Positions 10,188 through 22,300 of a stretch of DNA of 64,000 nt are shown one piece after another (position 1 is the stretch's first letter; every line of letters begins with the position of its first letter). Under the pieces are notes generated by a model. It was not told the DNA's origin and made no database searches. It saw only the letters and a program-made list of their open reading frames with translations. This DNA comes from Choanephora cucurbitarum. Lineage: Eukaryota; Mucoromycota; Mucoromycetes; Mucorales; Choanephoraceae. Made by a program: the position numbers and the translations under genes. The stretch is taken from assembly GCA_025331435.1 (NCBI GenBank), contig JAIWNI010000087.1, positions 1 through 64,000 on the forward strand, in the 5' to 3' direction.

Positions 10188-11434
10188 CACCAAAATCTAA
10201 AAGCTTTTGGCTTTCTATCAAGTCTGATGTCACACCCATCAGATACATGTGGGCCTGGCAGACTTCTTCTCCATTCTTCTTCACAAGCATTGGTCCTTGA
10301 CCAAACTTCTTGAATTCCTTGATCAGGGGAAGCAAGAAGCTCCGGATGTCTGGCTTGTGGTCACTGCACAGAATGGCTGCCTGAAACATGTTGTGCTCAT
10401 TGAATCTAGCAACAAGGGATAAGATTACAACACACACAAAAGAAAGAAGCAGATAACATACCTTATAGTGGGCTCGTAATTGAGCAAGATGACGTGGATA
10501 ATCATCATTGCTTTGCTAGACTTTCTTGATGTAAAGCCATCCACAGCCAACAAGACGCCCTGATCCAATGGCAAGCTAAACATTCTTTCACTCTTCATTT
10601 GATCATATACTTTGCCACAGTATATGTCAAACAAGTCATTGTTCAGATGCAGCTTGTCTTGCTCAAATGTTTCATGGCGATACAACAATTCATCGCGCTT
10701 TCCGTCCACCGAAAGTAATTGTGCAATCTTCTTGGCGATCGACACGTACTTGATCATGGTTGGCTTGGAGAAATCGCGCTCCTCGTTGCACACCGGGCAG
10801 TGCTTCATGTTTGAGTCATTATCGATATCAAACAGATAGCATCCTTTCTTGCAGGTTTCATGCTCGACGACTGGTGAGAAGGAGATCACACGCTTGATCA
10901 AGGCGATGATTGACGACAAACTCGAAACTTTTTGTGTGGAATCCACAATGGTTACTATAAGGATAAATTAGTTACACAGTAAAGTTAGTTTGTTATGAAA
11001 TTGTATATTTTACCACCATTTTGATGCAAAGAATGGCGGACATCAATGCTGAAACCGTCTGTCTTAGAGGACTCGAGAAAAAAACAAATGTCACTAAGTT
11101 TGTCTGGTGTAAAAGGATTAGCACTGACGCTGATGTTCAAAGAATGGGCATCATCAAACGATCATTTGTTATGTATCTAGTTGATCATGGCCACCTTTAG
11201 CTCTTTACCTTGTTCGTCTACATCCATGGGTTCAGTGCAATCGTTGTCTTCTAGGAAAGGCAAATCCTCATCAATGCTTTGTATACCGAATCCAACGGGG
11301 CTCCGGTCACCCAAAAATGACTCATTGTCAGAAATATCCTGCTCTTTCGAAAGAAGAGCTTCTTCAAAGAAAGGAGTATTTGTTTGATATATTACTTCGT
11401 CTTGAAGAGTTCTTGCACATTTTTTGATCATCAA
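10188..11434 (-). pseudogene. Tnp2/Plavaka-like (CACTA superfamily) transposase, 3' part lost to Tc1 insertion
   Basis: Minus-strand exons: an acidic N-terminal segment (11434-11190, join to the next exon unclear); a segment ending 'RHSLHQNGG' before an intron (11023 to about 10961); a zinc-binding block 'CKKGCYL...KHCPVCNEERD' (about 10870-10770); 'LDQGVLLAVDGFTS' (about 10570-10530); then, after an intron (10466-10404), 'FNEHNMFQAAILCSDHKPDI' and 'FLLPLIKEFKKFGQGP'. This order of CPxC motif, D-GF segment and 'fL.PLikEf..L..G' matches Tnp2-domain transposases of the CACTA/Plavaka group. The last exon ends at 10188 with a good donor (GTAAG), and the Tc1 element begins a few bases inside that intron. 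I find no continuation beyond the Tc1 or the MULE, so the C-terminal half is missing or moved. A KDZ relative is the main alternative. Confidence 0.6.
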
Positions 11435-14154
11435 AAGGTCAGATTCGATTTTGTATTTTTAAAAATAAAGGCGTATAGTTTTCGAGAACAAAATAAGTAG
11501 AAAAGCGTTTTTAGTTGTTGGCTGCGAAGCTATTTATACGATTGTCCAAACTAGACACATTCAAAAGGGTTTCACATTCCTGATTGAAAATTTTCTGACC
11601 CAATCAAATTTATTGAGTGCTAAGGAACATGCTGGTATGTTTCGGTGGTTACAATGACAGTTACGTTTGATTGAGATGCTTTGAGTTTCTGAATAAGTCG
11701 ATAAAATAATCCCTTTTCATCTTGATTAACACATATCCACAAATTTTATTTACTTCGATATGCACGCAATTCGTGCTGAAAGCAGCCATACCAACAAACT
11801 ATTAAGAAGTTCGCTTTTCAAAATGTAAAAAATGCGGCAAATTATGGATCAAACGAGCAGGTGTTGTACCTCTAGTGGTCCTAAAAAACAAGTTAATCAA
11901 TTTCGAAATAATCAATAAGTTTGTGGTTCTAAAATTAATGCCTTTGCTCAAATTATCTGAAAAGACCATCAGAAGAAGCAACCGAAAATGCTGGAAATGA
12001 CTTAACAATACATAAAGTGGCAGACTATAATCTACCGTAAGAACAGGCTTTTTTGAGCAGATAGCTATACTGATAGCCATATGCTAAATATCTGAAAAAC
12101 GAGAAGGATTGTTAGGTCTCTTGTGTTTGTAAATGATTTGATAGATAAGGCAAAATAACAGTAGATGCATAAAGATACATATGCAGCTATGGATAAAGCT
12201 ATGAATACATCATCCGTAAACTTAATGATAAGCAAACTAGTAATCGACTAAGGCCGAAGCCATTAGGACATTCGCTAATATATAAAGACATTTATAAAAG
12301 CTAGGATCTTTCTTCCATTTCTTAATACTTTAATTTTACCAAACAAAGCTGTATAACCAGCCTCAGAGTATCTATTTTTGTCTTTCTCATCACATCTTCA
12401 TTCATCTATATCAAGCCATTATAATAGTGCCGCACTGAATTATTTGGAAATATACTTTATAGAGTGCTAGATTATACGCTTACATTGCTCCCTTAGCTTG
12501 GTCTGATTAAACTTTGTAGTCAAAAACAATAGACTCAGTATCTCAACTAATCTCTTTTTTTACGTTTCTTCCTACTTTGGAACATTTGCTCTTTGGATTC
12601 TCTTCATTGATGGGTTGGTATTCTGCAGGCTGAAGTAGACATAACTCAAGGATAATATAAACATTGTTCAACAACAACCTACCTCTGAAGGCATCGAAAC
12701 GATGCTGAATATTGTATCTAACAGTCTGTTTCAGTGTATCCTTTTACATAATTCAAATCGTGAGTATTATGATAGCTATCGTCTAAATCATACGCCGAAA
12801 TAAAGTTATATTCTATATGCATAAGTATAACTGTATCGATTGCTTTGTTAGTGAGATTCAAAAGTGTTTCTTTTATTTTAAGGAAGATACAATCAATATG
12901 TCTGACGAGACCTGTAACTGTCACATGCAAAAAAAGTCGCTGGTTGATCTACGCGGTAGGACATACTTTCTTGAGAACAAAATAGATAGACTTATTTATT
13001 ATTCACATTAGTTTGTTTGCTAACGGATCAAAGGGTTTAATCCAAAGTAGGATGCAGTTTTGCAAGGTATTAACACTCACCTGAAAGGACGATGACTTTG
13101 GGCTAGTTTCCTTAGTGCATTATAGGATAGATAAGCATAATTAACAGTATTGTGTTCAACAATAATTGCCTGCATTCAAAACGATCCACTTTGATCTTCA
13201 ACTCGTTGAGCTTAATTAGATTGGATGGATACAACTATTTTAAAAAAAATATCTTAGTCAAGAAACCTTATGTTAATTCTCTTGACGGACGTCTTCAATA
13301 AATGAAAACTTGCAATGATCAAAGTAAGCTAATCAATGCTTTATCATATCTGCTTCTGTTTGTTTAATATGAGCATACTCAGAGAAGATTCCGTGGGTGA
13401 GAGAGGAATAACTTTCTTCCAATGTTAGAAATTATATTGACTAAATGTAATAAGAGGCAAACAGTAGTCATGAAAAAACGAGAAATAGTAGAGAAAAGGG
13501 CAGATGGTAGTTGCAGTTTGATTCTGTTGTCCATCAAAAGATGCTCAGGCCCTGGCTGAAAGTGTAAGCCAATGAATAACAAATTAGAAAGAAAACAAAG
13601 GGCAAAAGAAAATTGAACCTTGTTTTTGTGTGCTACTTGAGATGATCTTAGGGGAGCACGCGATAGACTGATTTATCGAGCATGATTGGCTCAATAAACA
13701 CCAAAGACAATGCTCAAGTGTGCTCAAGATAAGTCCTTTTTTTTTTTGCCATACAGTTGTTTTAAAAGAAAAGCAATTTTGATGAATAGCATCATTGTTA
13801 TTTGTTTCGGCATGTGCATACGCTTGGATAACCTATGCGCATGAATTTGTTTTAGTTTTGTTCGTTTCATTTCTCTTGTACGACCAAACTGTTTGAACCA
13901 TAGTTTGCCTTGAGTCAGACATGGATCTTTGATAATAAGAAAACTGCTAGCATTCTCTGTCTAAGAAAGAGAGAGAGAGATGTTCATTGAGAAAGAAAAA
14001 AACCCAGTCAAATTAATTACTCACCATGAAATTCATCCCCCCTAGTTTATTTGGAAACAAGATCATCTGAATCTAAAGGCGCTTAAATAAATAGACATTG
14101 CTCGGGCTGCCATCAGTTGTCACACATACCATCTTTTTTTTTTACAAGAGAAAA
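11435..14154. other. Gene-poor stretch, no supported feature
   Basis: About 2.7 kb of AT-rich sequence. Open frames here are short (under 100 codons), lack recognisable motifs and are not joined by convincing splice sites. The final 100-150 bp, with a poly-T run at 14134-14143, is presumably the promoter and 5' UTR of the folate enzyme. Confidence 0.5.
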
Positions 14155-14229
14155 ATGCTATCTGTCTTCTCGCGTTCTTCTCGTCTTCTTTCTTCTTCTT
14201 TTCTGCACAAACATTCTTATCATAAAATG
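14155..14229 (+). promoter_or_regulatory. Two alternative in-frame start codons (mitochondrial / cytosolic)
   Basis: ATG at 14155 (context AAAAATGC) and ATG at 14227 (context ATAAAATGA) are in the same frame, 24 codons apart and in the same exon. The 24-residue extension has positives, serines and leucines and no acidic residue. Leaky scanning or alternative transcription starts could make both forms from one gene; this is inference. Confidence 0.6.
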
Positions 14230-17200
14230 ACTGCTACAATTATCGATGGAAAAGCCATTGCACAGTAAATTGTTTATGATTTATTTTCATTAATATAGCA
14301 TGATTTTCTCATCTATTCTTTTCCAAAAGAGCTGTCCGAAATGAAGTCAAGGAGAAAATTGCTTCCATTAAGGATAAGTATTCTCATTTCGACCCTCACT
14401 TAGCCATGATTCAAGTGGGAGCCCGAGAAGACTCATCCATCTATGTAAAGATGAAAGACAAGGCTGCTAAAGAGGTAGATTCACCCATACATGTACCTGG
14501 GCCTAGAAAACCCTAAAATTTCCTTCTTTCTAGACTGGCATTTCTATCACTATGGAAAAGTTGCCCGAAAGTATTTCTCAAAGCGAACTTTTAAGAAAGG
14601 TGAAGCAACTCAACAATGATTACCGTATTCATGGTATCCTTGTTCAAATGCCTTTGCCTAGTCATATTGATGAAGCTGCCGTTATCGAAGCAATTGATTA
14701 CCAAAAAGATGTGGATGGGTAAAGAGTGATTGTATACGTGAGAAAAAAAAGCCAACTCATTATTTTTTTAAAAAGTTTTCATGCAGTCAACATTGGTAAC
14801 ATGGCCAAAAAGAACAGTCAACCTATGTTCTTGCCCTGTACACCCAAGGGTATTATCCATCTATTGAAGTCTACTGGCATTGAGATTGCTGGCAAACAAG
14901 CAGCAGTGATCGGCCGTAGTGATATTGTCGGTGCTCCTGTTGCTACACTTTTGACTGCTGAACATGCCACCGTTACTCTTTGTCACTCCAAGACACCTGA
15001 TGTTGAAAGCATTGTATGTGTATAAAAGAAGGAGAAAGGATTAGAGAAAAAGAGACGCGTATATCTTCATACTTATATACATATCTGTAGGTTAGAGGAG
15101 CTGATATTGTTGTTGCTGCTGCCGGTAAGGCTGAGCTTGTTAAAGGCGATTGGATCAAACCAGGAGCTATTGTAATTGACGTTGGTACAAATGCTGTTGA
15201 AGGTAAATCGGAAAAAGAGTGAGGGTGAGATAAGATTTCTTTAACCAATCTTATTTAGATTCAACCAAGAAGTCAGGCATTCGTTGGGTCGGCGATGTCG
15301 AGTTCGAAAAGGCTAAGGAAGTAGCTTCCCATATCACACCTGTTCCTGGAGGAGTTGGACCTATGACAGTTGCAATGTTGATGCAGAATACTGCTATCAG
15401 TGCTGAGAGATTCTTGACTTTGAGTCGTAAGCGTGATATTACTGCTCTTGAACTTGATTTGAAGACACCCGTTCCTTCCGATATCGAGATTGCCAAGGCT
15501 CAAACACCTAAGCATATTGATGATCTCTGTAAGGAAATTGGTTTAACTGCTAGCGAGGTAAGAAAAAACAATTCCCAAAAAAAAAGCGAAAACTTTATTT
15601 CAAGAAAGTAACTTGACTTATTTGGCTATTTTTTCTTATTTTAGTATGAACTGTATGGTACTGCTAAGGCCAAGATTAACTTGGATGTGCTAGAAAGACT
15701 CAAGCATCGTAAAGATGGCCGTTATGTTGTAGTTACAGGGTAAGTGAACGACGAACTGTACGAAGAAACATCAATAAGACTTGCTAATATTCTCTGATGA
15801 TTAGTATTACCCCTACTCCTTTGGGTGAAGGTAAATCCACAACTACCATTGGTCTTGTCCAAGCCCTTGGTGCTCACTTGAACAAGGCTGCTTTTGCTTG
15901 TGTTCGCCAACCTTCTCAGGGTCCTACATTTGGTATCAAGGGTGGTGCTGCTGGTGGTGGCTACTCTCAAGTAATTCCTATGGATGAATTCAACTTACAC
16001 ATGACTGGTGATTTGCATGCAGTTACTGCCGCTAACAACTTGTTGGCTGCCGCTATTGATGCTCGCATCTTCCATGAAAACACTCAAACCAACAAAGCTC
16101 TCTTCAATCGTCTTTGTCCTGCCAAGAAGGGTGTTCGCACATTTGCACCTGTAATGTTGAAGCGTCTTCAAAAGTTAGGTATCAACAAGACTGATCCCAA
16201 CGAATTGACAGAAGAAGAAATTGCTCGCTTTGCTCGTTTGGATGTTGATCCTGACACTATTACATGGCAACGTGGCGTTGACGTTAACGACCGTTTCCTG
16301 AGAAAGATCACAATTGGTCAGGCTCCTACCGAAAAGGGCATGGAACGTCAAACTGGTTTTGACATTACCGTTGCCAGTGAAGTCATGGCTGTTCTTGCTT
16401 TAGCTACTGATTTGAAGGATATGCGTGAGCGTTTGGGTAATATGGTTGTTGCTTCTTCTAAGAGTGGCGAACCTATCACTGCTGATGACTTCGGTATCGG
16501 AGGTGCTTTGACTGTCTTAATGAAGGATGCCATCAAGCCCAACTTGATGCAAACTCTTGAAGGTACTCCTACTATTGTTCATGCGTAAGTGAGATATTTA
16601 GGCTTAGGTTGATGTTATCTTTATTGATTTCGCATTATTTTTGTAATAGTGGTCCTTTTGCCAACATTGCTCATGGTAACTCTTCCATCTTGGCTGACAA
16701 GATTGCTCTTAAATTAGCTGGTTCTGACGGTGCTGATATGGAGCCAGGTTATGTCATCACTGAAGCTGGTTTCGGTGCTGATATGGGTATGGAAAAGTTC
16801 TTTGATATCAAGTGTCGTGTATCCGGTTTGCAACCCAACGCCGTTATCATCGTTGCTACCGTCAGAGCTCTCAAGACACATGGTGATGGTCCTGAGGTCG
16901 TTGCCGGTAAGCCTTTGCCTGAGGCTTACAGCCAAGAAAACTTAGAACTCTTAGAAAAGGGTTGTTGCAACTTGGCCAAGCACATCCAAAACGCAAAAAA
17001 GTTTGGTGTCCCTGTTGTCGTTGCTGTCAACCGTTTCACTAGTGACACTGATGCTGAAATGGAACTTGTTCGCAAGGTCTCATTAGAAGCTGGTGCCTTT
17101 GATGCTGTTGCCTGTGATCATTGGGCTCGTGGTGGTGCTGGTGCTATCGATCTTGGTAAAGCAGTCATCAATGCCTGTGAGCAACCTAGCAACTTCAAGT

Positions 17201-17647
17201 TCCTTTATGACCTCGATTTGCCTATCGAAAAGAAGATTGAATCCATCTGTCGTGAAATCTACGGTGCCGAAGGTGTTGAATACAGTGATTTGGCTAAGGA
17301 AAAGATTGAAACCTATACCCGTCAAGGCTTTGGCTCTTTGCCTATCTGTATGGCCAAGACACAATACAGTTTCAGTCATGACCCTAATCTCAAGGGTGTT
17401 CCTTCTGGCTTCAATGTCCCCATTCGTGACATTCGTGCTTCTGTTGGTGCTGGCTTCCTCTATCCTTTGGTTGGTGCTATGCAAACTATGGTAAGTTTTT
17501 TCTTTCTTTTTGAAAACTATCTATACACTTTTCTGTTTTAAGGATCATACTCATTATTTTTTTTTACATTAGCCTGGTTTACCTACACGTCCTTGTTTCT
17601 TTGATGTTGATTTGGATGAGAATGGCGAAGTTGTTGGTCTCTTCTAA
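14155..17647 (+). CDS. Trifunctional C1-tetrahydrofolate synthase (MTHFD1; yeast Ade3/Mis1), 959 aa
   Basis: It interconverts one-carbon units on tetrahydrofolate: 5,10-methylene-THF dehydrogenase, methenyl-THF cyclohydrolase and 10-formyl-THF synthetase. Ten exons: 14155-14264, 14330-14474, 14534-14718, 14776-15013, 15091-15202, 15259-15557, 15645-15739, 15805-16584, 16650-17490, 17573-17647 (2880 nt). The dehydrogenase/cyclohydrolase domain (about residues 25-320) has '[14 protein letters not shown]' (catalytic Lys region), '[10 protein letters not shown]' (NADP site) and '[10 protein letters not shown]'. The synthetase domain has the P-loop '[12 protein letters not shown]' and ends in '[12 protein letters not shown]'. 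The first ATG adds 24 residues, rich in Ser, Arg and Leu with no acidic residue, like a mitochondrial presequence. A second in-frame ATG at 14227 starts '[13 protein letters not shown]' and gives 935 residues, the usual cytosolic length. AATAAA lies at 17702. It converges on the phosphoesterase gene 163 bp away. Confidence 0.96.
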
Positions 17648-17810
17648 ACACCATCTCTTCCTTCTTACAATTTCTTTGTATCATTTACTATATTATCACT
17701 TAATAAAAGCTTAGCTTATTCAAATACCATAGCAACAGGAAGGAGGAAGAGATTCGCTTTACATATTGTTTACTGGAATGGTATATTTATTACATGTTTC
17801 TCTATAATTC

Positions 17811-19262
17811 TTAAAATTGAGATGTATTGTTGAAGTCAGATTTCTTCGAACTGGACATAATTAAGGCTGTATCTACTTTGTGTCCCTTGATATTGTAAGT
17901 GTCCCATTGTAACAACCATGGCTCTTCTGGTGTTTCTGGAGGCTTGAATTCAAGCATGATGAAATGAAAATCGAGCAGTTTGGCTTCGTACATGCCCCAA
18001 TCCTTGACTTGATCAAAGTCAAGATCACCGCCACCGCCACCAATGATAGCATAGTGAACCCCGTGTCGTTCACCTCTTTCGTAGTTGTGCTGATGTCCTG
18101 AAATCACAAGGTCAACACCGCCTTGCTCAAACAGAGGCACATATCGATCCTTGACAAACGCTCCCCATTCGCTTTGACCTAACTGAAACCAGGCCTCTGG
18201 ATCCCAGTATTCTAAAAATGGAGGTATATGTACAACCACGATACGAAACTGTGCTTGTTTAAATTCATCCGAATCGATTTCTCGTTGAAGCCATTGGTCT
18301 TGCGCCTCCCAATCGAGGTTACTGTCAAGCACAATAAAGCGAATAGCACCATCGGCTAGCGAGAATGCGAACCAAGGATTATCTGAATCAGTCGAGCGAG
18401 TGTAAACGTAATCGCCTAACGAATCATAGTCATGATTTCCGTGTGCATAGATCAACGGCATTGTCTGTATAAGGCCATGTGCTGTCAAAGGAGCTGCAAA
18501 ATCAGTTTGCCATTGGCGCAAAGAAGGATAATTTTGGACTGCATCGCCTGCGTGCAACAAGAAATGAGGTCTGGAAGGAAGCTTTCGGATCTGTCGAAGT
18601 AGTTTCGAGAAAGTCATCATACCAAACTGGTTATCGGCCATAGCAGCAATACGAATAGGCTGTTGTTCTGTGTCGGCAAACCATTGAAACGAATAACTAG
18701 CTAACTTGCGTTTGGCCTTGTTTTGCTTGGCCATCTCGATGGTATATTGAATTGATCCACCCTGAGCTAGTGGGCCCAATGTGGCTTTGTAAGCAGTATG
18801 GTAGGTATCAAGTACATTGGGCTCAACAGGGCTGATCACAATTTTTTCAGTTTCTTGTCCTTGATACCAATAACTGAGGGTCATCTCTTTGTTCTTCATG
18901 CCACAGTTCATTTCCCAAACTACTTGAACATGATGCGTGTCTTGTATATACAGCATAGGCTCTTTACGAAGCAAACCACATGCAACGTAGCCTCGATCAA
19001 ACATGATGTTGTCCATCTTGATCTTGGCAAATGTCCAAAATACTGATATTGTACCTTGCATGCAGTATAAAACAAACAAACAAAAGAAGGTGATCAAGGC
19101 AACAGTTTTGTAGTGAAGCCGAAACCATCGAGTAACCTGTTGCTTTTTTGGAAAAATTGTCTCTTGCTGACCATAAGGATGGGGCGAAGTCTGTTGTTTG
19201 TACTGAAACGCTACTGACGAGTAGGGTTCGTTAAAGTCTGTACTTTGAAAGTGGCGGCTCAT
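17811..19262 (-). CDS. Membrane-anchored calcineurin-like metallophosphoesterase, 483 aa
   Basis: A single-exon gene. Residues about 1-48 are hydrophilic. About 50-75 form one hydrophobic segment ('VALITFFCLFVLYCMQG'), which suggests a type II membrane protein with the catalytic part in the lumen or outside. A beta-rich region (about 95-195) resembles the N-terminal domain of purple acid phosphatases. The metallophosphoesterase core follows: 'AAMADNQFG' (metal motif 1, with Gln where many relatives have His or Gly), 'LLHAGDAVQN' (GD), 'YAHGNHDYD' (GNHD), 'VVVHIPPF' (His) and 'ISGHQHNYERG' (GHxH). The substrate cannot be read from the sequence. The start is the first Met, preceded by GAT. Its 3' end faces the folate gene, and the ABC transporter lies upstream on the same strand. 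Confidence 0.88.
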   Translation of the reverse strand: MSRHFQSTDFNEPYSSVAFQYKQQTSPHPYGQQETIFPKKQQVTRWFRLHYKTVALITFFCLFVLYCMQGTISVFWTFAKIKMDNIMFDRGYVACGLLRKEPMLYIQDTHHVQVVWEMNCGMKNKEMTLSYWYQGQETEKIVISPVEPNVLDTYHTAYKATLGPLAQGGSIQYTIEMAKQNKAKRKLASYSFQWFADTEQQPIRIAAMADNQFGMMTFSKLLRQIRKLPSRPHFLLHAGDAVQNYPSLRQWQTDFAAPLTAHGLIQTMPLIYAHGNHDYDSLGDYVYTRSTDSDNPWFAFSLADGAIRFIVLDSNLDWEAQDQWLQREIDSDEFKQAQFRIVVVHIPPFLEYWDPEAWFQLGQSEWGAFVKDRYVPLFEQGGVDLVISGHQHNYERGERHGVHYAIIGGGGGDLDFDQVKDWGMYEAKLLDFHFIMLEFKPPETPEEPWLLQWDTYNIKGHKVDTALIMSSSKKSDFNNTSQF

Positions 19263-19377
19263 ATCTTCATTGGTATCAAGACTTTCTTTATTAAGTGCTT
19301 CTTTTTTCTTTCGAACAAAAAGGAGTAAAAGAAAAAAATAGAAAAAAATTATGAAATGTCGGATTATGGTTACACTA

Positions 19378-22300
19378 TTAGGCTGCGTTTAATGATTGCT
19401 GCTTGACAAGATCAGCATAAACGCCATTTAGCTTCAAAAGATCCCAATGGTTTCCTTGTTCAATCACTTTGCCTCCCTTTATCACACAGATCAAATCTGC
19501 ATTTGTGATGGTAGATAGTCGGTGAGCAATAGTGATTGTTGTACGGCCACCTTCGTCTAGAATTTTATCTAACGCTTCTTGTACTATTTTCTCACTTTCG
19601 CTATCTAAAGCAGAAGTTGCTTCATCCAATAGTAAAAGCTTTGGCTTACGGATCAAAGCACGAGCTATTGCAATGCGTTGTTTCTGGCCACCTGATAGTT
19701 GAGAACCTTTCTCACCTACTCGAGTTTGATAGCCATCCGGTAAGCCGGTAATAAACTTATGAATATTGGCAGCTTTGCATGCCTCTTCTATCTCTTCTTG
19801 AGATACCTCTCTGTCTTCATCTACACCAAATCGAATGTTCTCAGCAATCGACAGATCAAACAGAATAGGCTCCTGGCCTACAAGAGCCATCTTGCTTCGA
19901 AGGTTGTTGAGAGAATAAGACTTGACATTATAATTATCAAGCCGAACACGTCCTCTCAGAGGGTCGTACCATCGCTGAAGCATTCCGATGGTTGTTGATT
20001 TGCCGCATCCTGATGGTCCTACAAGAGCAATAGTTTGCCCCGATTTTCCCTTCAAATTAAACTCGCCATCAAAGATAGGAATATCAGGTCTTGCAGGATA
20101 TCGAAAAGCTATGTTATCAAAGACAACATTACCATCCACTTCATCATGATCAAGTTCAAGCCCCTCTAAATCGGGGTCAATTGTTGGTTCTCGATCTATG
20201 ACTTCAAAGGTAGTTATGGCAGCAAACTTAGCTTTGACGAACATCGGAACAAATATACTACTTCGGCCTATACCATCAGCCATGATCATGATAGCCATCA
20301 TGGTCATAATCATGCCCTCTAAACTCAATTCTTGCTGAACAATAAGTTTTGCACCTGCATAGAACGCAACAGCATTTGTAAATAAAGGTATTCCTTGGAG
20401 CAAAGAAAACCCGATTGATGATGTAAATGCCTTTCGTCGAGCTAACTGATGTGGTTTGTCTGTTGCTTCATAATATTTGTTTTCAAAGTAAGTTTGCTGA
20501 TTGAGGGCTGCGACTGTTCGAATTTGCTTAATGGCTTCGTTAGCCACTTCAGATGATTGTTGGTTTGCTTCTCTAGTATTGTCTTCATATCCTTCTTGAA
20601 CTTTTGAATTCCAACCTGCTGCGATGATAATTAAGGGTGACATACACATGATTATCAGTGTCAATTTCCAACTCTGTAGGAAAGCAATGGTAAGCCCTAA
20701 ACAACATGTTATTTTCATTCCTCAGTAAAAGTGATAAAATCACTGTCTCGTTATGCTTTCATTTACCTAAGATAGTGGTACAAAAGATTTGAATGAGATC
20801 AGCCCATACTCGAGTAATCATTTCGTTTACATTCTTGGCGTCTACTGCTAGCTTTGTAGTTAGTGCGCCTACACTGTTATCATCATGGTCAAAATAAGCG
20901 ATCTCTTGTCTCATGAAAGCACTAAACAGCATACACCTCAATGTGCGAGTATATTTTGCACCTGCAATCTCAAAACATACCGTTTGAAGTGAGAATCCCA
21001 AAAAGCCAGCTAGTCCCAAAAGGAAAAAATAGAAAGAGTACAAGTTAGGGCCTTCCAAAGGACCGTAGTTCTTGTCGTCATTTGCATTGAGTAACATGAT
21101 GACCTTGGAAAAAAAAAGAGAATACATAGGAAAAACTGAGCCAGCAAAGAACGCACCAATGCTTCCAAGTAACATCCAGCTCCATTGAGGACGCATTTGC
21201 ATAAAAACTCTCCAGATAGGTGCCTTTTGTTTCTTTTTCTCTAGGCTCTCTTGTTTTTGCTTGACATCAGATTCTCCGATGAATGAAATATGACTGAATC
21301 GTCCAAAACTTAGAATACTAGAACGCCTGGGTGACTGAATTTCTATCATGCTTCTTCTGTTCATTTCGATAGCGCTTCGCCTGTTCAATTCGTCCGTCTC
21401 TTTTTTTATCAGATCTTCATCATCGGAGTATGCTTGATCTTCTAACGTCGTCTGGATTTCTTGTTTTTTTACCAGATCTGAATACATGCCTCCTTTGGAT
21501 AATAGTTCAGCATGTGTGCCTTGCTCAATAATCTCTCCTTTTTGCATCACAACAATCAGGTCTGCATTCCGTATAGTAGAAAGGCGATGGGCAATGACGA
21601 TAGTGGTACGATCAGCTGAAGCTTTATCCAAGGCCTTTTGCACCAGACGTTCAGATTGAGTATCAAGGGCAGATGTAGCCTATAAGGCAATTAAAATGTT
21701 TGTCCTCTTCTAGCTTTTTATTTATTTACTCACCTCATCGAGAAGCAGAATTGCAGGGTCTTTTATGATGGCTCTAGCAATAGCAATACGTTGCTTTTGA
21801 CCACCAGAAAGCATACCTCCATGTTCACCTACTAATGTGTCATACCCCCGAGGAAGCTGCTTAATGAAGCTATGACAGTTTGCCTTTTTACAGGCGATTA
21901 CAATATCCTCTGGAGTAACATCAGAGTCTGTATTTCCCATCATCAGATTTTGACGAATACTCATATTAAACAAAACAGGCTCTTGACTAACAACACCAAT
22001 TTGTTGACGGAGCCATTGTACATTTAAATCTTTTATATTACGGCCATCCAGTGTTACTTTGCCTCGAACAGGATCGTAAAAACGTTGGAGTAGCTGAACA
22101 CTTGTCGACTTACCAGAACCTGAAGGTCCCACAAAGGCAACTGTCGTTCCAGCTTTAATCTTTAGATTAAAATCCTTCAAAATGGTCACATCAGGACGAG
22201 CTGGATACTTGAACTGAACATGTCGAAAGATGATTTCGCCCCGTATCTTTCGTGGTTTGACCCCCTTGGGGCTGTCTGTATCAATGGCGGGTATACGACC

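Noticed and set aside
12718..13011. Opposing 60-70 codon frames
   Set aside because: Short, overlapping on both strands and without any family resemblance.
16714..17494. Long open frames antisense to or out of frame with the folate synthase (for example 17083-17484 minus, 17093-17494 plus)
   Set aside because: They shadow a strongly conserved exon and have no recognisable motifs.
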